64,000 nt of DNA from Pseudomonas sessilinigenes (GCF_003850565.1 NZ_CP027706.1:1984001-2048000), one strand, 5' to 3'. Counted from the stretch's first letter, positions 1 through 8,773 are shown. Notes: a model not told the origin generated them from the letters alone. A program made the numbers and translations.

Positions 1-39
1 AAGTCGAGGGCGATCGTAAATTAGCCAGTAAAGCCGGGT

Positions 40-59
40 ACCTACCATTATTGGTAGGT
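40..59 (-). promoter_or_regulatory. lux-box-like palindrome, probably driving a leftward gene
   Basis: This is a 20-bp inverted repeat with perfect 8-bp arms ACCTACCA and TGGTAGGT around a 4-bp spacer, the usual length of a LuxR-family binding site. On the minus strand a -10-like TACGAT (positions 13-18) lies 21 nt beyond the box, the spacing of a promoter in which the lux box replaces the -35 element. The controlled gene would lie left of the window. A near copy occurs at 1174-1193, on the other side of the luxR gene, so both are probably targets of that regulator. Confidence 0.65.
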
Positions 60-248
60 GGCAGGCCTTTTTTTGCCAGGGAAAAGCCTTGGCGCGGTTG
101 GTGCTGGTCGCCGGACAGGGGGATGGGCAGCCGGCGCCAGCATGGCTTGGGAGCAAAGGTGTTCCTGAGCCTGAGGTGCAAAAGGGGAATGTTAAGGCAG
201 AGAAGGTTTTCGGCTTGGGTTTGTCTTATTGTTTTCTATTGTTGTTAT
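60..248. other. non-coding stretch downstream of luxR
   Basis: About 190 bases separate the first lux box from the stop codon of the leftward luxR gene. Short open frames here (for example from 51 and 89) lack ribosome binding sites and protein-like composition. I see no convincing gene or RNA. Confidence 0.4.
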
Positions 249-956
249 TTAAATCAGTTGTCCTGTCAGGAAGGCTTGGATAACTGCAGCGGTCTTATTG
301 GCTGCGCTGAGTTTCAGGATGGAGTTCTTGATGTGAAAGTTCACCGTATTTTCTGATATGGCCAGCAGGCAGGATATTTCAAATGAGGTCTTTCCGCTGC
401 CAGTCCACTTTAGAACCTCTTTTTCGCGGGATGTCAGCTTAACTTCGTAGGGGTTGGCAAGGCGGGTGCTGATGCGGTTTGAAAGTGCCAGGTGGGCTAC
501 ATTTACCAGCCAGCGCATTTTTATTTCGTTGGCATCCAGTTCCTGGCGGGTGATGGGTTGTGAAGATCGACTGAGGGATAACATGCTGGCTGCCCCAGCG
601 GCGTTGATACTTGATTGCGACCACCCAACTTTAAGTCCTGCTGCACGTGCTTCCTCCCAAAATATCGGTGCTTCGCGAGATACCGAGTCTGCCCAGATGA
701 TCGGTGTCTGGGATTGCCTCCCTTGTGCCACTATCGGGTCAATGGCCAGGTAGTTTTCAGTGTCGTAGCGCCTCTGCCATTGACGAGGGTAGTTGTTGAA
801 CATCACCACCTTCTCCTCGGGAAAAATCACTTGTAGCCCATAGGCACAGTATTCGAACTCAAGCATCGTAGCGGCTTCTTGAATTCTCTTGACTATCTGA
901 GATTCGGAAAGTTTCAGGTCCGTTATCATCAGTAAGTCATCTTGCCAGTTTTTCAT
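249..956 (-). CDS. LuxR-family acyl-homoserine-lactone-responsive regulator
   Basis: This 235-residue protein has the quorum-sensing LuxR layout, an N-terminal autoinducer-binding domain and a C-terminal GerE-type helix-turn-helix. The ligand-pocket residues of TraR/LuxR are present: Trp and Tyr in YPRQWQRRY, Asp-Pro in AIDPIV, the Trp of PIIWAD, and the downstream Gly. The C-terminal domain carries LTSREKEVLKW and ISENTVNFHIKN, close to PhzR-type regulators. The open frame extends to 1127, but the ATG at 956 is preceded by AAGGAGGG at ideal spacing, so I start there. It is divergent from the biosynthetic genes and flanked by two matching lux boxes. No luxI synthase is in the window, so it is either a solo or its partner lies to the left. 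G+C is low for Pseudomonas. Confidence 0.9.
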   Translation of the reverse strand: MKNWQDDLLMITDLKLSESQIVKRIQEAATMLEFEYCAYGLQVIFPEEKVVMFNNYPRQWQRRYDTENYLAIDPIVAQGRQSQTPIIWADSVSREAPIFWEEARAAGLKVGWSQSSINAAGAASMLSLSRSSQPITRQELDANEIKMRWLVNVAHLALSNRISTRLANPYEVKLTSREKEVLKWTGSGKTSFEISCLLAISENTVNFHIKNSILKLSAANKTAAVIQAFLTGQLI

Positions 957-1043
957 AAGTACCCTCCTTGTATTGTCACCTTTCATACGGCGGTGACATC
1001 GAGTTGCGCCGCGAATCTGACCAGTTCTACGTTGGAAATCAAG

Positions 1044-1073
1044 TTTATAAGTATCAAATATACGTAGATGTAA
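1044..1073 (-). promoter_or_regulatory. candidate promoter of luxR
   Basis: Read on the minus strand, TTACAT (1068-1073) and TATAAA (1044-1049) are separated by 18 nt. This would give a 5' leader of about 80 nt before the luxR start at 956. The match is modest. Confidence 0.35.
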
Positions 1074-1173
1074 GCTTGGCGTCAGAAAAAAGATGTGGCG
1101 ACGGGCGCTCTCCAGCAACTTGCTCAATAGCGTATCGGCGAATAGAAAGAGTAGAGAATTCGTCTCGCTGAGT

Positions 1174-1193
1174 ACCTACCAATAGTGGTAGTT
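1174..1193 (+). promoter_or_regulatory. lux-box-like palindrome upstream of the biosynthetic genes
   Basis: ACCTACCA, a 4-bp spacer and TGGTAGTT repeat the box at 40-59 with a single change in the right arm. A -10-like TAGATT at 1215-1220 lies at the same 21-nt spacing seen for the other box, predicting a start near 1226. That falls inside the longest reading of the next gene (ATG at 1198), so either the promoter geometry or that start codon is wrong. Confidence 0.65.
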
Positions 1194-1197
1194 ACAG

Positions 1198-2229
1198 ATG
1201 AGCGATAATGTCTCTAGATTGTTGAAGGACGGACGGGCTGAGCTGTTTGAACGCGCCGGCAGTCTAGATGAGCTCCACAGGGAATATAAAAATCAATGGA
1301 GAGAACTGCCCGTGCTTAAGAAGGTACTTGTCAATGTTGAGGCGACGCCATCGTGCCCAGCAGCATGCAGTATGTGCCCCCGCTCAGTGATTAAGGACTA
1401 TGGTTTCATTTCGCTGGAGACCATGGATAAGATAGTTTCGCAAATAGACCCTTCCTATGTCTGGGAACTTGACTTGGCGGGCAGGGGCGAACCGACCATT
1501 CATCCAGAGTTCCATGAGCTTTTGCGCATGATGCGCCGCTCGGGCGTATTGACCGATGTGACAACAACTGCGGTCACCTTCAACCAGCGCAATATAGATG
1601 CCTGTGTGCAGAACGTTGATGTTATCAGGCTGTCTGTCAGTTCTATTCGGAAAGAGATTTTCGACAAGGTCCATATTGGCCTGAATCACGAGAAAATCTG
1701 GCGCAACATTGCTGCATTGGCCGAAGCTGCAGCGGACAAGGTGATTGTCCACTTGACGGGCGGTCCGGTGATTTATAGCACGCTGCCGGAAACCGTCGCA
1801 CATTTGCGCAGCTTGGGTTTCAAGCGCATCTATCTATTCCCGCTGTGGAACCGCGGTGGGGATATCAACGCAAAGCTCGAAAGCGAATATCGTCAGAAGC
1901 TCGTTCGTGAGTTGAGCTTGAACCTGTCCGAGAGTGAATACAAAACAGGCATGGGCAAGGTCAAGTTCATGCTGAATGCCCTGTTGGGCACTCTTGAGAA
2001 TCGCAACTTTTGTGCAATCGGCGATGGTAGCGTCAGTATCAGCTATACCGGCGAGATACTCGGCTGCTTCCAGGATTTCGGGCACGTATCAAATATTGGT
2101 CATATTGATAATGACAATCTGAAGAGGATTGTTAAAAGCCGAGTGAAACAGTTGGGCAATATGGAAATTTGCCAGGGCTGCAATTCGCGCAAGGCAGTGT
2201 TCAAGTTACCAATGTTTTTGACCAGCTAA
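1198..2229 (+). CDS. radical SAM protein with SPASM-like cysteine-rich C terminus
   Basis: This protein of up to 343 residues has the radical SAM cluster motif CX3CX2C at about residues 53, 57 and 60 (TPSCPAACSMCPRS), following a beta strand typical of the family. The C-terminal third has further cysteines (the Cys of ILGCFQDFG, then ICQGCNSR) like a reduced SPASM auxiliary-cluster domain. Substrate and reaction cannot be told from sequence; neighbours imply a tailoring or backbone-building step. ATG 1198 lacks a Shine-Dalgarno and sits 4 nt from a lux box. GTG at 1312 has GGAGAG upstream and would start the protein 14 residues before the first cluster cysteine. The first 38 codons still look protein-like, so I keep the longer form with reservation. 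Confidence 0.85.
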   Translation: MSDNVSRLLKDGRAELFERAGSLDELHREYKNQWRELPVLKKVLVNVEATPSCPAACSMCPRSVIKDYGFISLETMDKIVSQIDPSYVWELDLAGRGEPTIHPEFHELLRMMRRSGVLTDVTTTAVTFNQRNIDACVQNVDVIRLSVSSIRKEIFDKVHIGLNHEKIWRNIAALAEAAADKVIVHLTGGPVIYSTLPETVAHLRSLGFKRIYLFPLWNRGGDINAKLESEYRQKLVRELSLNLSESEYKTGMGKVKFMLNALLGTLENRNFCAIGDGSVSISYTGEILGCFQDFGHVSNIGHIDNDNLKRIVKSRVKQLGNMEICQGCNSRKAVFKLPMFLTS

Positions 2230-2265
2230 ATAGCTTTCTGCATCGTTGTACAGGGATGATACGCC

Positions 2266-4221
2266 GTGAATACGCAGGAAACTGATTTTTTATTGCTGAA
2301 TTGCTGCAACTTGCCTTGGCGTCCGATATATCCGTATGCCTTCGTTCAGATCAGTGAAATTGCCCGGCGCTTCGATATCAGGGTGACACGTATTGATTTG
2401 CTATACGTTCAGCATTGGTACGAGCACCTGAAGAACGTGATAAAGACCCAGCGCCCGAAGATGATTGGTATACATCTACGGCAAGGCGATTCCCTTGATC
2501 TGTCCAACTATGATGCGGTGGATGGTGAACCAGGTAGCTATTTTAGAACCTATTACCCTGTTGAAGACAGCAAGCGCTTGATTCGCCTGGTCAGGGAGTT
2601 GACGGATGCGCCTATCATCATGGGCGGGTTTGGCTTCACCACTCATGCCAGAAAGCTGGCCAACTATCTGGAGATTGATCTTGGTTTGCAAGGCTGCCCT
2701 GACGGCTTCTTTCGAGCCTTTAACGACACGCTTTGCGGTCGCAATCTGGGGGCGGTGCCGGGGCTGATTCACAAGAACGGCTCGGAGTACATCTATAACG
2801 ATGTAGGTTTCTACAAGCCAGCCGAAGCGACGGAGTATCGTCTTGATATCGTTAATGAGATCAAGGCCTTTTACGGCCCGGCATTACAATCGAGAACACC
2901 ACCGACCATTGCCGTGGAAGTGTCCCGCGGATGCCCGTTCCAGTGCTATTTCTGTGTCGAGCCTGATGTCAAGGGCAAGCGTATCGACAAGCGCAACCTG
3001 GACGTGGTCGAAGCCGATCTGGAGTTTCTGTTAAAAAACGACCTTTATGATTTCTGGTTCATCTGCTCTGAACTGAATATCGGTGGAGCCGGTTTTGCGT
3101 TGGAGTTGGCCGAGCGGGTCATCCGGCTCAATGAACGTTATAAGAAGCGCCCGATTAAATGGTCGGGGTATTCGTTGCCTTCACTGGGGCACGATGAGCT
3201 GAAGACCATGATGCGTGCCGGTTATACCGGGGCGATGAACGATATTCTGTCGTTGGACGAAGAGAACCTGAAGCGGGCAAGGGTGCCGTACAAGCGCGAA
3301 CAAGCCGTTACCTTTCTCAAAAGCCTGTCTTCGATACGCGCGGAAATTCATGAGGAAAAAAACCGCAAGCTGGAGGATCAGGCAAAGTTCACCGCCAGTG
3401 CGCCGATCGAGTACTCGAACCTCATTTCGTTCTTCCTGGGGAACGCGCATGCAGATAGACACACCATCGCTCGTACTTTGGCGTTTCTGGAAGAAAGTGG
3501 GCTGACCAATAAGTATGAGGCCGGCTACGTAATTCCCAGCACCCGCGTGTTTGGCATCGGCAGGACCCAGGATTTTGTTGCCAGGGATAGCACTTATTCC
3601 TTTGGCCGCGATGGTGTCATCGCCACGGACTCCAAATGGCCGACCTTTCATTTTCCGGAGTTTCTCGTGAGTGCTCTGGGGGATCGAGAGCGGATATACA
3701 GTTTTTTCAACTACGTCGCCAATACCTTGATGTGTCAGGCGCATCGGAAGAACAAGTCTTTCAGTCAGTTTATTGCACTGCATCTGGAGCAATGCCTCGA
3801 TGACTGCTCGGAAATTTGGGCGGATTTGGCAAATCTGCTCGACAGCAGCGGTGATCCTCGACTCTTGCCTGGCGATATCAAGGCATTGCTGAACGAGGTG
3901 GCACCTGACGACAGAAAGTTGCAGGAAGATGTTTGTCACAGCTGGCTGCTTGAGTTGTTCCTGCGGAATTCAAAGCGCATACAGCCGATCATTTCTTTCT
4001 TTGGTGAGCAGCATTTTTCCGATGTAAGGCTTGCCTCCAGTGATTATGTGTTTACCCGGTTGTTTTATACGAATTTTTCCAGCGCTGGAGAATGGTTGGA
4101 ACTGGCTACGAAAGTAGCGCCCGCCAGCGGCGGCTATGCCGCGCTGTTCATGCGTTACATCGAGTATGCAATAGGCCTTGTATTCAGGCGCGAATATAAG
4201 GATCTGTTATTTGAGCTTTGA
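2266..4221 (+). CDS. B12-binding-domain radical SAM enzyme
   Basis: This 651-residue protein begins with GTG. Residues 1-190 look like a cobalamin-binding Rossmann fold (hydrophobic strands, GIHLRQGD, IIMGGFGFTTHARK) without a clear DxHxxG motif, as in many radical SAM family members. The radical SAM motif is SRGCPFQCYFCVEP at about residues 223, 227 and 230. The large C-terminal region (about 380-651) is unassigned. Such enzymes perform C-methylation or ring rearrangement at unactivated carbons, or bind B12 without methylating. It follows the first radical SAM gene by 36 nt and is probably co-transcribed. Exact chemistry is unknown. Confidence 0.85.
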   Translation: MNTQETDFLLLNCCNLPWRPIYPYAFVQISEIARRFDIRVTRIDLLYVQHWYEHLKNVIKTQRPKMIGIHLRQGDSLDLSNYDAVDGEPGSYFRTYYPVEDSKRLIRLVRELTDAPIIMGGFGFTTHARKLANYLEIDLGLQGCPDGFFRAFNDTLCGRNLGAVPGLIHKNGSEYIYNDVGFYKPAEATEYRLDIVNEIKAFYGPALQSRTPPTIAVEVSRGCPFQCYFCVEPDVKGKRIDKRNLDVVEADLEFLLKNDLYDFWFICSELNIGGAGFALELAERVIRLNERYKKRPIKWSGYSLPSLGHDELKTMMRAGYTGAMNDILSLDEENLKRARVPYKREQAVTFLKSLSSIRAEIHEEKNRKLEDQAKFTASAPIEYSNLISFFLGNAHADRHTIARTLAFLEESGLTNKYEAGYVIPSTRVFGIGRTQDFVARDSTYSFGRDGVIATDSKWPTFHFPEFLVSALGDRERIYSFFNYVANTLMCQAHRKNKSFSQFIALHLEQCLDDCSEIWADLANLLDSSGDPRLLPGDIKALLNEVAPDDRKLQEDVCHSWLLELFLRNSKRIQPIISFFGEQHFSDVRLASSDYVFTRLFYTNFSSAGEWLELATKVAPASGGYAALFMRYIEYAIGLVFRREYKDLLFEL

Positions 4222-4246
4222 TCTGGCCTGGCAGGGAGCCTATGCG

Positions 4247-5401
4247 ATGTTGGCAAATGCAGTTTCCAACCTTCGATTGATCGAGACATTGAGCGAGAAA
4301 GTTCCTGTTTGGGCACTTCGTGGTCTACAGGGGCGTTATCACTGGCAACTTGAATCCGGAACTCACCTGGGCTGCATGGATGTTTCCGAGACATTGAGTT
4401 GGTCATTTACCGCACCGCAGTGTCCACCACGCGCCAGCATTACTCTCAGCGATACGACGCTTGAGGTGTTGGCGAACAAGGTCGATGACCCGCTGACGTT
4501 GTTCAATACCGGAAAATTGCTGATCAGCGCGGACAGCGATCACACCGAAATTGCCGTCGATGTGATGAAGTTGTTGAATTTTATTTTCAACAGTGCCCTG
4601 GTGGACACTCAGCGCATTGTTCAATTGGCGACCAGAAGTACTCAAGGAAAGGATTTTCCGCTGTGCCAGGTTATTGCCGACCAGCGAGATATCGAGCCGT
4701 ATCTGAAGCGTGGCGAGCCGGTAATTGTAAGAAATGCTGCTACTGCATGGCCGATTTTCTGTATGTCTGTCGGCCAGATCGTAAGTCACCTGGGTAGTTT
4801 GGATGTCAGTCTTCTTCTCGAAGAATACGATCTGGAAAATGCTCGCCCGCCCAAGTATCAGAAGACTTCGTTTGCCGACTATGTAGAGTCCTTGTATGTC
4901 CCGGACGCACCTGTCCACGGTTATATGGCGGCCAATACCGTGCCACCGGCACTGGAGGATAGTTATCGCTTTCCGAGTGTTTTTGCACGGGAAGTCTTCA
5001 ACACGCCAAGGTGGTGGATAGGTCCGGCCGGCACCGGACTGAGATTGCACAGGGATATGGTTGATAACTTTCTGGTGCAATTGAAAGGGCGCAAGAAAAT
5101 ACGCCTGTATGCTCCCAGTGAAACAAGATTCCTGTACCCGGCAAGTGTTGGCGGAAACCTGATGTATGAGCCTAGTCGCGTGGATCCGGAAAACTATCAG
5201 GCAGACAAGTTTCCAGACTATCAGCACTCGGTATCCACTGTTTGCGAGTTGCAGGCTGGCGACATGTTGTATTTGCCGGCCGGTTGGTGGCATCACGTCC
5301 TGAATCTGGAAGTGTCCTGGTCGCTTAACTTTTTCGCTGTAAATGGTGAGCCAAGAGTCTTATCTGTCAATCGTGATAACTATGAGAGTGTCCAGCTATG
5401 A
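4247..5401 (+). CDS. JmjC/cupin-like Fe(II)-dependent oxygenase
   Basis: This 384-residue protein has a C-terminal cupin/JmjC domain resembling the FIH-type asparaginyl-hydroxylase family. The iron ligands appear as HRD (about His268 and Asp270, in LRLHRDMVDNF) and the distal His of GWWHHV (about 349). It probably hydroxylates or oxidises a pathway intermediate with 2-oxoglutarate. The N-terminal 150 residues are unrecognised, perhaps substrate-binding. The open frame reaches back to 4178, inside the preceding gene, but the ATG at 4247 has AGGGAG 8 nt upstream and leaves 25 nt after the preceding stop. It overlaps the P450 gene by ATGA, indicating translational coupling. Confidence 0.82.
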   Translation: MLANAVSNLRLIETLSEKVPVWALRGLQGRYHWQLESGTHLGCMDVSETLSWSFTAPQCPPRASITLSDTTLEVLANKVDDPLTLFNTGKLLISADSDHTEIAVDVMKLLNFIFNSALVDTQRIVQLATRSTQGKDFPLCQVIADQRDIEPYLKRGEPVIVRNAATAWPIFCMSVGQIVSHLGSLDVSLLLEEYDLENARPPKYQKTSFADYVESLYVPDAPVHGYMAANTVPPALEDSYRFPSVFAREVFNTPRWWIGPAGTGLRLHRDMVDNFLVQLKGRKKIRLYAPSETRFLYPASVGGNLMYEPSRVDPENYQADKFPDYQHSVSTVCELQAGDMLYLPAGWWHHVLNLEVSWSLNFFAVNGEPRVLSVNRDNYESVQL

Positions 5402-6801
5402 GTAATTTGAAAGACTTGAGGAAGGGCGATTTGCCCCAGGCAACGGAAGCGGCACTCCAGGTTCGCACCGGCTTTGATCCGGTACCGGGCAGCGATGATA
5501 GCTCTCCCGAGTTCAATGATCCTTCCTATATGTTGAAGGACCCTCTGGGCCTGACCACACGGGCCCTGGAGAAGTACGGCAACATTGTTTACCTGCCGGG
5601 TATCGACGGCTATCTCATTGCCGATGCCGACTTTATCGAAAGTATGCTGATTGGTGACGAGCGGTTTTTTTCCAAGAGTGCCGAAACCATGGAAAAGATC
5701 AGCCCGGCCATTGGCAATGGGCTGTCGACGCTGATCGGTGATGAGTGGAAGCGTCAGCGCAAGATCGCCAATCCGTCTTTCAGCAAGCGCAGCGTCGACG
5801 CTTTCGGCAATGTATTCCACGAATGCATCAACGAGATGTTCGAAGAGTGGGATGCACGTTCCGAGGGCGTTCTCGATGCAACCCAGGAGATGAAGAAACT
5901 CACCCTGCGGATTGTCATCAAGTGTTTGTTTTCCACGGATATCCAGCGCTTTACCAGCGATGTCACGGCGGCCCTCGAGGTCTTGCAGGAGTACTCGCTG
6001 CTGAAGTTGTGGTCGCCGGCGAGCATCAGTGCTGACGATCAGCAGGCGTACGAGAACGCCAAGAAGAAGATCGACACCATCATCTACAGGATCATCCACG
6101 ATCGTCGTCAGAACCAGGAACTGCAGCATAACGACCTGTTATCGATGTACATGTCTGCGGTGTACGAGGATACCGGGGAAGGGATGACCGATATCCAACT
6201 TCGGCATGAGGTCATGAACCTGTTTCTGGCCGGCCATGAAACAACCGCCAATGGCGTGGCGTTCGCCCTTTACCTGTTGGCGAAAAACCCCCGGGAACAA
6301 CAAAAGTTGCATGCCCAAGTCGAGGCTGAACTCGGCGATGCAATCTGCACCCTGGAAGACTTGAAGCGCCTTGATTACACCGATTGGGTATTCAAGGAGT
6401 CGCTCCGGCTCTACCCGTCGTCCTGGGGCATGAGCCGGGTAGTGCTGGAAGACTATCAGTACAAGAACTACCTGTTTCCCAAGGGCGCGGACTTCATCGT
6501 GGCCCAGTGGGGGCTGCATCGGAGTCCGCAGTACTGGCAAGAGCCTTTGAAGTTCGACCCGGAACGCTTTGCGCCGGAGCGCATCAAGCAAGTGCACAAA
6601 TACGCCTATCTGCCTTTCGGTGCAGGCGCGCGCAAGTGCATCGGCATCCATTTGGCCGAGGCCGAAGGCAAGACGATTCTGCTGCGTATTGCGCAACGCT
6701 ATGAGTTGCGCGCAGTGGATGGCAATGAGCCGACATTGAAAGCCCGATTGTTCATGACTTCCGAGCCGGGCGTGTGCCTGGAGTTTATCAAGCGCAACTA
6801 A
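5398..6801 (+). CDS. cytochrome P450
   Basis: This 467-residue protein shows all the P450 landmarks: I-helix LAGHETT (about 278-283), ExxR as ESLR (334-337), and heme-ligand loop FGAGARKCIG with the cysteine near 414. There is no N-terminal membrane anchor or fused reductase, so it is a soluble class I bacterial P450 needing external ferredoxin/reductase, neither encoded nearby. It likely oxidises a biosynthetic intermediate. In sulfur-insertion pathways such as gliotoxin or glucosinolates, P450s create the electrophile that glutathione attacks, and a GST is encoded three genes downstream. Confidence 0.95.
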   Translation: MSNLKDLRKGDLPQATEAALQVRTGFDPVPGSDDSSPEFNDPSYMLKDPLGLTTRALEKYGNIVYLPGIDGYLIADADFIESMLIGDERFFSKSAETMEKISPAIGNGLSTLIGDEWKRQRKIANPSFSKRSVDAFGNVFHECINEMFEEWDARSEGVLDATQEMKKLTLRIVIKCLFSTDIQRFTSDVTAALEVLQEYSLLKLWSPASISADDQQAYENAKKKIDTIIYRIIHDRRQNQELQHNDLLSMYMSAVYEDTGEGMTDIQLRHEVMNLFLAGHETTANGVAFALYLLAKNPREQQKLHAQVEAELGDAICTLEDLKRLDYTDWVFKESLRLYPSSWGMSRVVLEDYQYKNYLFPKGADFIVAQWGLHRSPQYWQEPLKFDPERFAPERIKQVHKYAYLPFGAGARKCIGIHLAEAEGKTILLRIAQRYELRAVDGNEPTLKARLFMTSEPGVCLEFIKRN

Positions 6802-6809
6802 GGTGTTTT

Positions 6810-7178
6810 ATGCAGACGATTGCTTTTGCCGTGCCTTTACCCGCTGACAAGAAAGAACGATTCCTCAAGTTCGCCCAGTTGCTGCGCAATGAGCGCAATG
6901 CCGATTTTCGCCGGTTCCTGGAGCGTCTGGATACCGTTGAGGAGAACTGGTTCCTGCAGCCTTTTGGCGAGATGGAACTCTTTATCTGTTACTTGGCTGC
7001 GCCAGATTTGCAAGCCGCATTCGGCAAGTTGGCGAGCTCCCAGCATCCCTTCGACAAGTGGATAAAGCAGGAAAACAAGGAAATCTTCGGCATGGACTTC
7101 GAGTCCCCCAGCGATGATCCGATGCCCGAAGTGTTACTGCAGTGCAAAGTTGAACCCATTCATTCACACAGTTGGTAA
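6810..7178 (+). CDS. small conserved-looking protein of unknown function
   Basis: This is a 122-residue soluble protein starting at the ATG at 6810, preceded by AAGGTG immediately after the P450 stop. It is alpha/beta in character with a central EMELFICYLAAPDL strand and ends in a histidine-containing tail. It faintly recalls the DUF6176-type small ferredoxin-like proteins, but I would not assign it. Its position between a P450 and a SnoaL-like gene suggests an accessory or a small cyclase/isomerase-like role. No motif fixes a reaction. Confidence 0.75.
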   Translation: MQTIAFAVPLPADKKERFLKFAQLLRNERNADFRRFLERLDTVEENWFLQPFGEMELFICYLAAPDLQAAFGKLASSQHPFDKWIKQENKEIFGMDFESPSDDPMPEVLLQCKVEPIHSHSW

Positions 7179-7183
7179 TAAAG

Positions 7184-8062
7184 ATGAGCCTAACCCTATT
7201 TCGTGAAAGCTATCTGGCTGCGGTCCGTACTAAAGACTACAAGTCTTTGGCATCTTTGTACGCGGCAGATGCCATTCGCAAGTCTCCCGGGCAGCCTGAT
7301 CGCATCGGTGTGACGCAGATCCTCGAGCATTACCAGGAGTGGCAGGGCACTTTTGCCGACATGCAACTGGCCGACCGCATCCTGTTTCTCAAGGACAACG
7401 TGCTGATCGCCGTGTGGGGCTGGAAGGGGCGACACGCCCAGAGCTACATGGGCGTTGAACCGAGCAACAAGGAGGTCGGCCTGATCGCCGCCAGCCTGTT
7501 CTGGTTCGACAGCGATTTTCGCGTCACCAAGGAACACACCTACGAGGACCCTTACACCCTGCTGATCCAGCTCGGGGTGATCGATGATCAGGGGCGCGCT
7601 GTTCCCTCGCTGACCGAACCCTGCGAGATCTATGACTGCAAGACCCTGAAGCCGCGTTTCGAGAACCTGGCCAAGATGCGCCGCTACAACGAGTTGCTGT
7701 TGAGCAAGCAACTGCAGCCTTGGCTCGATTGCATGAGCGACGACATCGAGTGGGATGATCAGATGGTCCCCGGGCTGGCGGTGGGCAAGGAACACTCGCG
7801 AGACGACTTCGTGATGCTGGCCGAAGCCTTCCCCGATGCGTCCATCAACATGACCAACATGTGGTCGGTAGGCGACTTCGTGATTCATCAGGGCATCTTC
7901 ACCGCAACGCACAAGGGGCCTCTGAAAGGCATTCCGGCGTCCAACCGGGTGGTCAACGTGGACAACATGGATATTGCCTACTTTGACGGTGATGTGATCC
8001 GCAAGGGCTGGACCTTCGGCAATACCCTGGATATGGGTTCGCAAATGGGGATGGGTAAATGA
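7184..8062 (+). CDS. tandem SnoaL/NTF2-like protein
   Basis: This 292-residue protein appears to be two NTF2-like cone folds in series. The first (about 1-120) begins FRESYLAAVRTKDY and ends near the aromatic strand of SLFWFDSDF. The second (about 155-285) includes LQPWLDCMSDDIEWDD and VIRKGWTFG. SnoaL-like proteins act as cyclases, epoxide hydrolases, dehydratases or binding proteins, usually using Asp/His in the cavity. A double-domain version is less common. ATG 7184 is chosen over an upstream TTG in the same frame. The end overlaps the GST gene by ATGA. Confidence 0.8.
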   Translation: MSLTLFRESYLAAVRTKDYKSLASLYAADAIRKSPGQPDRIGVTQILEHYQEWQGTFADMQLADRILFLKDNVLIAVWGWKGRHAQSYMGVEPSNKEVGLIAASLFWFDSDFRVTKEHTYEDPYTLLIQLGVIDDQGRAVPSLTEPCEIYDCKTLKPRFENLAKMRRYNELLLSKQLQPWLDCMSDDIEWDDQMVPGLAVGKEHSRDDFVMLAEAFPDASINMTNMWSVGDFVIHQGIFTATHKGPLKGIPASNRVVNVDNMDIAYFDGDVIRKGWTFGNTLDMGSQMGMGK

Positions 8063-8703
8063 CCGCGCTCAGCATGAAGTTGATCGGCAACGAAAACAGC
8101 GCCTGCACCCGTAGCGTGCTGATGGTTCTGCGGGAAAAGAACACGCCGGTGGAGTTTGTCAGCATCGATCTGGCAACGGGGGCACACAAGTCGGACGAGC
8201 ACCTGCGCCTCAATCCGTTTGGCAAGGTGCCGGTTCTGATCCACGGTGACCTGACCCTTTACGAGTCCCAGGCCATCAACCGTTATCTGGAGGCAATCCT
8301 GCTCGGCCCTTCGCTGATCCCGCAGAATCCGCAAGACGTTGCGCGGATGGATCAGTGGTTGAGCGTGGACTCCAGCTACTTCACGCCTCAGGCCTATGCC
8401 CTGGTCTGGCAAAAGCTGTTCTTGCCGATGTATGGCGGACAAACCGACCAGGCAGTGGTCAAGGAGGCACAGGAGAAGCTGAGTGCCATCTATGCGGCCA
8501 TGGACAGTGCCATTGGCGAAGAAGGGCGGTTCCTGGTTGGCGACTCGCTGTCCCTGGCTGACCTGGCGTTTGTCCAGTACACCGATTACATCCTCAAGGC
8601 GCAGAGCGAAAGCATCGTATTCAACTACGAGAACGTTCGCCGCTGGTGGTACGGGCTGACTCAACGCGAGTCCTACAAGGATCCGCTCTCAGTCATTCTC
8701 TGA
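8059..8703 (+). CDS. glutathione S-transferase family protein
   Basis: This 214-residue protein has an N-terminal thioredoxin-like domain with the GST signature (RLNPFGKVPVLI, then TLYESQAINRYL binding the gamma-glutamyl group) and an all-helical C-terminal domain containing LVGDSLSLADLAF. The catalytic position near the N terminus (NENSACTRS) offers Ser or Cys rather than Tyr. In this setting it may conjugate glutathione or a related gamma-glutamyl thiol to a P450-activated intermediate. That role is inference; detoxification is the alternative. It is translationally coupled to the preceding gene. Confidence 0.9.
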   Translation: MTALSMKLIGNENSACTRSVLMVLREKNTPVEFVSIDLATGAHKSDEHLRLNPFGKVPVLIHGDLTLYESQAINRYLEAILLGPSLIPQNPQDVARMDQWLSVDSSYFTPQAYALVWQKLFLPMYGGQTDQAVVKEAQEKLSAIYAAMDSAIGEEGRFLVGDSLSLADLAFVQYTDYILKAQSESIVFNYENVRRWWYGLTQRESYKDPLSVIL

Positions 8704-8773
8704 ATCATCCATGGCGTGCCTCTGGCACGTCATGCCCACCATCGGTAGCAGATAAAAACGCGGAGATTCTGCG

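Noticed and set aside
51..356. 101-codon frame between the lux box and luxR
   Set aside because: It has no ribosome binding site, its start lies within the lux box, and it overlaps the luxR end on the other strand.
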